This document shows, one piece after another, positions 51,506 to 63,500 of a stretch of DNA of 64,000 nucleotides. Below the pieces are notes generated by a model, which was given only the letters and a program-made list of their open reading frames with translations, ran no database searches and was not told where the DNA came from. Origin of the DNA: Zygaena filipendulae (lineage: Eukaryota > Arthropoda > Insecta > Lepidoptera > Zygaenidae); the NCBI GenBank assembly GCA_907165275.2, contig OU015678.1, forward strand, positions 4,278,001 through 4,342,000. The letters are read 5' to 3'. Within the stretch, counting starts at the first letter, position 1, and each line of letters starts with the position of its first letter. The translations under genes were made by a program, and so were the position numbers.

Positions 51506-54500
51506 CATACATACATATATACATACATACATATTCATTTATATTATACATTCTCATGTACGAGCATTCACACAACGCATTGCATTGCATCTTCGGCATT
51601 ATTTAAAAATGTCGACCATTTTTAAGCGGCCGAATTCATGCGATAATTAAATCTCATCAATTCACGACATATCTATTATAAGGCATGCGTCAAAAGTTTT
51701 TTTTCCGATGTCTACAGTAATTCATTATATCCATAACATCATCGCTGTCCAACTTTTAAGTGCAAATAAGTCGAAGGTTTCAAGCGCAGAATGTGCATTT
51801 TGGGAATTATAATAATAAGTTGTGTGCACTTTCAAAGGTGCAAGCGAATCGTACACATTTATTCACACAATGTGAATTTTCTCACGAAGCGAAATCTTAT
51901 CCTAACTAGGTAAAGATTGTGTATGTGATGTTGTAGGAGGGTAATCTCTGGATCTACTGAACCTATTTAAAAAAATCTTTTACCAATAGAAAGTTACGGT
52001 ATTTGTGTCATAGGCTGTATTGTAGCCCGGAATTCACGCGGGAACTCCGAAATTACCGCTGGTGAAACCGCGGCGAACAGCTAAAACTAAAAAATAAAAA
52101 TAAACGAAACGAAATAACCAACTCTCTGATGTAAAGCGAAGTGCGCATTTTGTGTAAAGTGCACATTATGTCAATTGCACACTTCGCTTGCACCTTTGAA
52201 AGTGCATAATATAACTTATAATAGTTGAAATTGACAACGTCGACCTTTCACCAACGCTTTGCACTCATTTCATTTTGTACACGTTTCGTGAATGTCTCAT
52301 CTTTGTATGTTCGCTTTTGCCATCCTTAAATTGTAGATATTATATCGCTTTAGAATTACTTTATTATTGAGTTTTTTTAAGTATTAGTCTCCACTTTATT
52401 TTTTATGTTTTCAAATGCTTAAATTATTGTCTGTGATGTTAAATCTAATGGACCGATTTAAAATTTACTTGGAGGTCAACATGTAGAGTAATTTTCATTC
52501 TAGGATGATGGTGACTGGCAACTGCTAGTACTATTTGCGACTGACGATTTGCTCACAATTGATTTATGTATATTGATATGATTTGCTTTATCTACACTAA
52601 TATTATAAAGTTTGGGTGTTTGATATAGGAGAAAATTTCTGAAACTAACGAACCGATTCTAAAAGTTTTTTTACTGATACGAAGCTACAGTATTTCTGTG
52701 ATATAGGATACGACAGTATCTTAATTATTTTATCTGGAAATTTGATGGTTAAGGTTTTTTTTAAATTTTAATTTCGAGTTTTTTTCGTTGTTGTTATTCT
52801 GTTGTTTTATTTGGTTTTATCGCTATTAGGTGACCATGAACATGGTGAAACAGACAGAAAGTCGAACGCGGCATCACACCGACGACTCGTCGCTTGGAAG
52901 TTTTAAATATGAGGTTGGGATTTTGGAACGAAGTTCCTTTTTTTTAATATACAGGCTGTAATTTTTAACGAGGAACATATGCAAGCTAATAATAATTAAA
53001 GCTTGTATGTTACTGATAAAATATATAGATAAAAAAAAAAACTGATAAAAGTCAGAGAAAATAATACAAATTCTTAGAAATTGATTTTACGTGAGTGAAT
53101 GACCTTTATATTAATTATTTTTCACGTGTCATCGGCAATAGAAAAGAAAAGGGCGTTAAATTACCCCTTTTTTCATTTCATTTTCATGTATATTTTTGCG
53201 TTTTGAATAATTTGCATCTTGAATTTTGCTTAAATACAAAATATCCTCGTATATGTCCGTTCGTTTACTTTACACCCTGTATACTTTTTTGTGCAAGATT
53301 TATTCGGTAATATTATTTTTTGGTTTAGTAATTTTTTATTCATCACTTTTTTGTAATACATTCGCTGTGCGTGCGAACCCGCGTAAGAGCAATTTGTAAA
53401 TACCGCGTAACAGTAAAACGCGCGTAGAAAATCTAAGAGAACTACGGGTAAATTAACGTTATTTTCCAATAAAGAAAGTTGTAAAGCACAAGCTGTTAAG
53501 TTCAGTCGGTAATAAGAATTGAAATCGGGGAGATATTAAGTTTCTTCCTCCTGTCAAAAAGCAAATACGCGGTCTTTACAAGTTGCTCTTACGCAGATTC
53601 GCACGCGCAGTGACGTTATTGCGTTTGCGATAAGAGGCAATCAGTAAAACACAACCCGCATTATACTCTTTATTTTTTACAAGTATAATCATATTTTGTG
53701 TGTCATTTTCATGTTGTCATTTTCTCCTGAACCACTGTCTCACAATTTATTTCAAAGTTTTGGATTTGACTATCCATGAGGATTTGAATAATTCATATTT
53801 GCATGTGGCGGATTAACATAAGTAAATAAGATCATTGATATATAAAAAAATTTACATCTATTTTTCTTATATCCATCGGCAATTCGTTTTTGCAGGATCA
53901 AGAGTCAACAGAACACGACGGGGACGTCGAAGACATATCCGATGGAGAGAGGACGTCCTCATCGGAGCGGGGGAACAGACCCACCTATTATCCGGGGAAC
54001 AATGATGACGACACACCGGGGTGAGTTGGGCTCGGTCGACACACCGGTCGGGTATGTTGATCGGCTTGGAGTGACGTCACCGTGTGTAGTGTGTATACAG
54101 GGTGTAATGGTAAACGAGGGACATATTCAAGCCCCCGATCGCAAACAATATTAGGTCCACACCAGCCTAGTCTGAAGTGTATACTTACAGTCTGTCAGTG
54201 TCACATGACTATGTCAATACGACAGTGACGTCTCTATCATAGATTAACAAGGAGAGTAATGGCGTAATTTAGTTTCGGCGGTAAGGTAAAAAGTAGGAAC
54301 TTTGAAACGCTCTATTTAATTAATTCATGTATTTTTTATCTTTTCTTGTTTGGTTTAAAATCATGAATTTTAATGATAATGATGATAATTTTGATGATGA
54401 GGCTATTTAGCCTGAAAATAAAAATCATGTGGGTTTCCCATTCAATACCTTCTCAATGAAACCCTATAACAGGTGCGGTAAAATTAGCTGCAAATATTCA

Positions 54501-57500
54501 CAGGGGTGAAAGTATTCATCGTTATAAACGTGTTCATAAAAAAAAAAAGAATGAAAATATTTGCATTTCATTTTGTCACATCTTATCAACACGGTGTATA
54601 AATTTTACTATCCATAGCGAGTTCATGGTGAACGCAATGGACGTGGAGGAGCTGAGGCAGTCGGTGCGCCGCTCGAAGCGGTGGAACAACGGCGGCGGCA
54701 ACCCGGAGACGGTGCGGCTGCAGCTGCCCGCCGCGGGCACCTCGCTCAGCGGCTCCGGGCTCGACTCCGATGATGACGAGGTTAGCACCCTACTCCCCAG
54801 GAGGGGAGCGGGAGGAGGAGGGGGGGGGGGGAAGGGGCAACGCCACCCTCTAGTTCCCGGCTGGCTAGCCACCACCTTCAAGTTGAAAATTTGTTGCCGA
54901 GCACCTGACGGTGTGTTCGGGCAGCCGCACTTGAAAGCCAGTTCACATTCCCGTTCTAGGACGGCAACGCATCTGTATTTCTGGTGTTGTAGATGCCCAT
55001 GGGCGGCGGTAATCACCATCAGGTGTGCCTGCACCTGCCCGTTTTAGCAAGTTGAATAAATAACTAAATAAAATTTGTTAATTACATTGTTGACATTGAT
55101 TATGACATGATATAAATGTGTTGATATAAATTATTTAAATTTGAATAAGCCGTGTGTGCTGGGGGCGCAGGTGTCGACCCCGTCCGGGGACAACGCGGAC
55201 CGCAACCCGCTGTCCGGGTCGTGCGAGTCGCTGGACGCGGCCGGGCGGCGCGGCAGCCTGCTGCGGTCCGCCTTCGACAGCCTCAGCGGCGCCGAAGCGG
55301 ACCCCGCCGCGCTGGGAGGTAACGCTAATGTCAATATAGTCTCGAAGACAATGAACTCTTTATAATGCGTTACAGCCTGTATATAAGATGTGGTAAAATT
55401 AGTTGCAAATATTTACAGGGCTGAAAGTATACGTTATAACAAACAGTATAAGTGAAAAAAAATTTATATAATAAACAGGAAAACAAATTAATTGAAAAAA
55501 CATCAAAATTACAAAAAATCTCTGTATTTCAACTTCATTCGTAACGTACACAATACACGTAGCTCACTAATAAGTATACAAGGCACGCGCCACGCTCACA
55601 GCGAGCGATACGTCAGCTGGTCAGATCGGTCGAGTTCATTGATCTTAAGATACTGGTGCGCGGAGATGTCTGTGTAAAGTGATTGAGTGGCAAGTTTCTT
55701 CACAGGTTGTTTTCTTTTTTTGATTGATTTATGTTGTTTGAAGAAAAAAAAGACACTTTTTTGTTTTGTCTTTTTTATTTTATGAACATGTTTATAACGA
55801 TGTATACTTTCAACTCTGTAAATATTTGCAGCTAACTTTGCCACACCTTATATACATTGACTAGCTGACCCGCGCGGTTTCACCCGTGGTAATTTCGGAG
55901 TTCCCGCGGGAATTCCAGAATAAAATATAGTTATAAACCTTCGTCATGAATCACTCTATCTATTGGTGACAAACCGCATCAAAATCCGTTGCGTAGTTTT
56001 AAAGATTTAAGCATACATATGGATATAGGGACAGAGAAAGCGACTTTGTTTTATACTATCTAGTGATTATGTATCAATAAACCACCTCTCGCAGGCCACA
56101 ACTCGCTCTCGTCCCAGCACCTGTCGCGGGCGCCCGCGCCCCCCCTCCCACCCGCGGCCGCCCCCGCGGGCGCCCTCGCGCCGCCCCCCTGCCCCGCGCC
56201 CCGGCCGCGCGCCGCGCCCGCTGCGCCCGCGCCCGCGCCCGCCCCCGCGCCGCGCACCCCCGGCAAGGCCGTCGACCCCGAGGCGGCGCGCCGGCGCGAG
56301 GAGCTCAACCGGCGGATACTGGAGACGAGGCGGCAGTTGGAGAATGTGAGTGTATGATGATAGTCCTACTAATATTATAAACGCGAAAGTTTGTATGTAT
56401 GGATGGATGGATGGATAGAAAGAAGAGAGAAAAAAAATAAATTTATTTGTCAACCAACACATAATATACAACTGCGACAATACAAAAATGTTGACAAAAT
56501 GATCCCGGCTCAGCATAACACTATCTCACACACTTGACAGTGTGAGGCAGCGCTGGTTTTCAGCCGGAACCGCGGTAAAAAATAAATAAAAATAAAAGGA
56601 AAAAATAAACTATAAAGCCAAAAATTACAATAAAAAATAAACTATAAAACTAAACAAAAAAAAAATAACAATATATATATATATAAACTAGATTCGCCCT
56701 GTGCGCGAGCTGCGAGCAGCTCGCGAGGCTTGGTCGCCCTGTGCCTGGTTGCCCCCCATTGACCTCTATTTGTTCGAGCACCCCCCACCTGACTCTTTTA
56801 GTTTCGGAGATAATTGAGTTTGAATTTTGTTCGGCGGCCATGATTTTTTCCGCCATTTTGAAAAAAAAGTTTCACTATTGAAATTTGCCCAAGGTGTGGA
56901 TCAAACTTTGTAAGTAACAGTTTTACTTTTGATGGATAGTTTCGGCGGGCAGTCAACTCACTACCTGATGAGGAGCAGGAATCGAAGATGTCAAGGTTTT
57001 CCCACAATCACAGAAACCTCCTTTCCATATGACGACCCGATTGGCGCAATGGTCACCATGCCTGCCCGCTAATCAAGAGGTTCCGGGTTCGATTCCCGGT
57101 GGGGGTGGACTTTGTGTGATGAACACAGGGTTCCATTTTCCAGTCTGGGTGTATATATATATATCTATAGTATTATATATATGTAATAATATGTGTAGTA
57201 TATACCACGTTTGCTTGGTATCCACGACACAAGCTTATAGCTTAGTGTGGGATCAAGTAGATCTGTGTGTTGTGAAGTGGATTATTATTATTATTATTAT
57301 TATTACATCTTAAATACATTATATCGACCTAGAGATGCTCCTTCTGGGAGAACAATTATGTTTAACTTTTTTTCGCCAGCCATTTCGAATCCGTCCGCCA
57401 TCTTGGAATTATTTATATCCCGATAGAAGAAGATAGTGCACCACCAACTGTACAATTTTTTTTTCAATACCCACGGCCGATAGTTTCCGAGCCAGGGCCG

Positions 57501-60500
57501 AAACAATTTCCCCATACAAACAACTAATGTTCGGCGGCCATCTTGAAAAATGACGCAATCGAAAAACTGATTCGATATTCGGCATCAGCGACCCCAAAAA
57601 CCCCCGGACCCCGAACCTCACCCGGATCGGATCAACTTTTTTTTCGGCCGCCATTTTGAATCCGCCATTTTGGATTTTTACCACGCCAGGCGGTTGCCCC
57701 CCATCGACCTCTATGACATTTGTTTGAGCACCCCCTACCTGACTCTTTTAGTTTCGGAGATAATCGAGTTTGAATTTTGTTCGGCGGCCATGTTTTTTTC
57801 CGCCATTTTGGAAAAAAAGTTACACTATTGAAATTTGCCCAAGGTGTGGATGAAATTTAGTTAGAAACGTTTTCACTTTCGATGGATAGTTTCGGCGGGC
57901 AGTCGACTCGCTACCTGATGAGAAGCAGGAATCGAAGATGTCGAGGTTTTCCCATAATCACCGAAACGTCCCCTCTACATGTTCCATACATTGTATCAAC
58001 CTAGAGATGCTCCTTCTGGGAGAACAATTATGTCAATGAGTGAGTGGCAATCCAGCTTTATATATTATAATACGTGACGTCTCGGACACTGGACACTATC
58101 CTTGAGCAACATGGGCCATATTGTAATACGAAAACTCCGAAAGTATCGCGGGTGAAACCGCGCGGGACAGCTAGTACTATTATAAAACAATATTATTATA
58201 ATAAACCCAAAATAACACATATGACGGATGGATGTTTGTTACTCTTTCACGCAATAACTGCTGGATGTATTTCAATGGAACTTTACAATAATATAGCTTA
58301 TACATCAGATTAACACATAGGGTACTTTTCATCCCGGAATTTCCGCGGGAACTCTGAAATTAACGCGGGTGAAACCGCGGGGCACAACTAGTAGGTAATG
58401 ATATGTATAGGGTCGTTTCATTCAAGAAGACGCGCCCCACCATTTTCCGATCGAGGGAAGCGCGGGGTGCGGGGAGTTTCTCTTGTGTAAAGTTTTCTCC
58501 TGATTGGTTCATATATTTGAATGCGAGTGCTCTCATAGGTAATAAGTTTGTACCGATAACATTCACAGACTAGCGGAAGCATGATTGATGATTAGCATGA
58601 AAGGTGGGGCGCGTCTTCGTGAGTGAAACGATCTATAATAGTTAATGACACATCACAACATACAGATCCACTTTATTCCACACTAACCCATAAGCTTGTG
58701 TCGTGGAAACCAAGCAACACGCGCTGTAAACTACTTATACAATAGTACTAGCTGTTCCCCCGTGGTTTCACCCGCGGCAATTTCGGAGTTCCCGCTGGAA
58801 TTCCGGGTCACAACATAACCTATGACACTCACAAATAACATAGCTTTCTATTGGTACAATAATTTTCAAAATCCGTTCAGTAGATTACACCCTATAACGT
58901 CACAAATTCACAAACTTTAGCTTTTTGTAATATTAGTAAGTATAGATAGATACATAAATTGTATTCATTACACAAAATCTGCCACCACCGGAAATTGAAC
59001 CTGGAACCTCTAGATTAGCGGGTAGGCATGGTCACCTGCTGCGATACTACTATCTTAACGACAATTTTCTTCAAATTTATCATAACCAAGAATACATATT
59101 TTGGACATGAGCGAATTTCGGTCGCCCAGATATTATTTATAATGGAAAAAATTCCAATCCCACCCACCAGGTGGCGTTCCGTTCGAACCTCAAGTCCAGC
59201 CAGTCGACCACCGACCTCTCGTACATACCGGAGAAGGACAGTCCGCGCCGCAGCCGGCCGGTCTCGATGGCGGTGCCGAGCAACTCCCGACCTTACGGTG
59301 AGTGCACTTAGAGGCGAGAATCGTGTGAAGTTGATCTAACGCCGACTAAGGAGCTCGAGGACGGATATTGTGTCAGTTTCGAGATATGAAATGTTGTAAC
59401 ACTAGAATGGGCCTTTCAAAACAAATTGTAATTTTTACTTCGTCATGACGTGTCGTGTGACGTCACGCCGTGCTTCAATTTATAGCATGTTGTGACGTCA
59501 CGCGACATTTCGACTTAATGTATCTCCGTTTTTTTTTTGAGTAGGTACGTATAAAATGAGAAAAATACATGTTAATCTACAAGACGGACAAAATAGATTT
59601 TTTATTTTCATACCCCGGAAACAAGCCTACTTACTAACGGACAGAGGTGCTAAACCTTTTACTTTTTTTGTTGTAAGAAAAATAAAAAGTTAAATAATTA
59701 CTAATTACTTTTTACCAATATCCGTCCTCATCAAAATTAAACATTTTGATATACGGTCAAATAAATCTGACTCTATACAAGAAAAAACAATCTATGATCT
59801 ATTTTTTCAGTCCCCAGATAAAGGAGAAAGGCAGGATTTGTATTTCTGTCGAGAAAACTCCCCCCAAAGACGTAAACAGTAAAATTGAGTCGTTTAGATT
59901 TTGACTGTATATTGACCTTGTGCAAACAGACATAGCCAATGATGTAATTACACATTATACATTCGCCGAGGCCACACGTGTTCACCGCTAAGCATGGAAA
60001 TTATTTCACTAATAGGATGCTACGGTAATCCTTAGTGACATAGGGTACTTTTTATCCCGGAATTCCCACAGGAACTTCGGAATTACCGCGGGTGAAAGCG
60101 CCTGAGACAGCTAGTTTAGTATTAAACAAAGTCGCTATCCACATCTGTCTGTCTGTGTTGTTTTTTTGCTATAGTTTACAAAATTACTTTCGGAAGGTAC
60201 TGAATTTGGCTCTTGAATTTCGCGCGGGCAAAATATGGGGAACAGCTCGTATAGAAATTCAAATAACTATTATCATTTCACCGTAGTGCGTTATGACTCT
60301 TTTGAATTCAACGTTGTACAACTATTTCATGGTTATGTTGTTATATCTCACATCACTAATTTACCACACCTTTGTGTACAACATACTGTTCTTAAAATAC
60401 AGGCAAGTACTCGTAATTCGTTGTGTTTCTACTAAGTACAAAGAAAAAACAAATATTATCAATATACTATATATAAAGTATAACCCAACTGTAAAAGCGA

Positions 60501-63500
60501 GAACACTATGTTAAGACACGATTGGCTATGTCTGCAAAAGCTACCAAATTCGAAGCTAAATGAGTGCAAAATTCATTTCCATTCACCGTTTTTGTGAACG
60601 TAATGTTTTGATATTATAACAAATAAATATCAATATAATATTAATATTATATTATTTACTAACCGAATCGTTTCCCTCCTCTCCCACGCTAACCAAGGAC
60701 CCCCAAACCTACCTTACAACTGTCCAGAGGAAAATATCGACAGTTTGAACTCGAACAATTTCTTCGACAGTTTGAATCCGTATCAGAATTTGGACTATCG
60801 TAACAAAAACCCTTACGCCATTCCCGCAAATTTGAACCACAACCTACCCGAATATATTGAATACGTTGCCCCTTACATGTCGCCTCACGAGAGCATGGTG
60901 TCTTCGCAAATCGACAAACGCGCGATGAATTTCACTCCATACGGCGCAAAGCCTATGGTTTTCAAAGAGCAATTGCCACAGAAACCACAACCTTCAGCGT
61001 TTACCGTTGACATCGGCAAGAAGCCGGTTCAGTCGAAAGTCTTTAATCGTCTATTCCCTAGCGCGTCTATCGAAGAAAATAAAGACGCGCTCAAAGTACC
61101 GCCAAGGAACTTTCATTTGAATCTTAATGAAGAGGAGAAACCTCCGCCTAAAACGCCTAAGCAGCACGCAAGAAGTATTTTCAAGAACTACAAATCGTGT
61201 CCGGTGTCGCCTGTGTCGGAAGAGTGCAAATGGGCTGACAAAGTCAAGGCTAGAGACGGTCAAAATAATGATGAGCATAATTCAGATTGTAATAAAACTA
61301 ATTCTTTAGATCCCAAAAAGAGGAATTCTCTGAGTTTCTTCATAGGTCTTGACAGTAATACTATAAAAGATAGCGGACGGAGTATTGTAGACACTATTAA
61401 AAGAGATACCGAGGAAATGATAGCCGAAATCACAAAGAAATACGGTGATTTAGACGAGTTTGAACCTAATATACACAGTGATTTAGACCTACAGCCCACT
61501 AAAGAAGTAGAGGAGAAAGAAGATGGAAACTTCTCTTCTGATTCTTTAGAAGACTGTAGCAGAAGTCAAGATGCTAGTTGTAAAAATAAATTGTATTCTA
61601 AGAAAGTTTGCAAAAAACACAATAAAAGTAAAGTTGCCATGCCACGAAGAGCTATCTCAAATTACGAAATATATGGCAGTTACGATAAGCCAGCAGTTCC
61701 TGCAAAACCTTCATTCATAGCTGGTCAGAAAAGTTCCACATTACCTCGTAATATGCCTTCTAATTTAGAGGATATCATAGACGAAGATTCAGTGAATCCC
61801 TATAATAGCAGCATGTATAGATGCCAAAGTGTTTTGACCAAAAGATGTGTTACTAGATCCAATGAGTCAGTTTTGAGTGATAATTCGAACTGCTCGAGTG
61901 TTTCGAATGAAATCTTCCTCAGATACGGCAATGAGGTTGCATTTCAACAAGCTAAGTTCCACGACAGCAGGTACAATCTGAACGATTCACAAAATTGCTC
62001 GATTGAAAACATTAACGAATTAGATGAACACTATTTAGAGAACCACCGACATAGTAGTGCTAGCTTCTTTTTAAATCAAAAGAAGTATATGAAAACGAGT
62101 TGCAGCCAGGAATCTATACTCTCCGATGATATGTATTTAGACAATGACAATAATCACTTATCCAGAACCAATTGTAATTCATTAGAGAGCGTACTCTCCG
62201 ACGATTCTGAGTGCACCAAAAGTGCTCCGCTAGAGATGCTGTTTGAGAATGCAAAACCGAAAAGATTGGTGCAAAAAAATCCAGGTATAAATATTCCTAG
62301 AAACAGTAAAAGTTGTTATGAATTTGAAAACACCTCTAAAAGTTATGGTTCAAGTCCAAATAATGTTACATACTTTGCTGGGTACATGTACAATAATTAT
62401 TTAGGTGAAGGCACGAGTCCGAAATGCAAGGAAAATGTGCCTGTGAACGTTAATGTAAAACCTGAAAATAAAGTTTATGGTTTTGAAGTCCCTGTACAAG
62501 AATCATCTGGACATAAAACAGTAACTCGTTCACGAAGTCTTTATGAGTCGTCTAAACAGCCTCCACCACCGGCTAAGAATATTGCGTATTATTTCGACGG
62601 AAATAATATACAGCAGTATACAAAAGACACGAAGAAAACTGATGAAATTCCAAGACTTAACACAGTGGACTATATGGCGAAGACTAGCAAGTCGCTAAAA
62701 CCAGAGTTCACTCAAAGACACAAGTATAAAAGTGAAATGGAGGGTTGTGAACAAAATGCTATGGTTAAATCTAAAAGCTGTAGTTTTGAAGTAGTTCTAG
62801 AGCCAGCGTCGAAACCGAATCCTCTAAAGAACTTAATGGAAAAACGTAACTCGCACGTTCAGAAAAACTTGGAGAAATTCGAAGAGCAAATAAGGAAAAA
62901 TACTCAGCACAAAACGAATAAAAACCTTCAGAATAAAGTTAAGGCTAATGCCACAAGTAATGCTACCAAGAGTCTTGAAAGAGGATCAGTACAAAAGAAT
63001 AACAACGTCAAAATTAACATGGAATTTGTTCCTCATAAACCTCCGAAACCTATTAAAAGAACTTCTTCGGTAAAACTGAATAACAGGTTAAAAGCTGGTT
63101 TAGATAAGAGCGTTCTAAGCACGTCTATTTCGTCACAATACAAAGCTAAATTGGATGGCTTGCAAAACAAAAACTACACAGCTAGTAGAAAGGAGGATAA
63201 AAATTCCAATAGCGTTGAAAACTCCGTTGATAATGCTGAAAAATCATTTGACGTTTTCGTCAAAGAAAAGGATGTTAATGAGAATAAATCAGAAATACAA
63301 ATGGATAGTCTAGAAGTTTATGCTATGCAGAGAATGGAACGTATGAGACATGTTAGTATGGATTCCCTAGATGTTATACAGGATAACGATGATTTCGCCA
63401 AGGATTCGTTGGACTATTACGCTGAACAGGACAATAAGGTGTCATATTGTAAATCTAGGAAAGATCAAATTAACACTAGAATATCTAAAACAGATCCTTT

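Noticed and set aside
57031..57110. tRNA gene suggested by intact A and B boxes
   Set aside because: The downstream body and (ATT)n tail recur elsewhere in the window, and no complete cloverleaf is evident; it is a SINE head.
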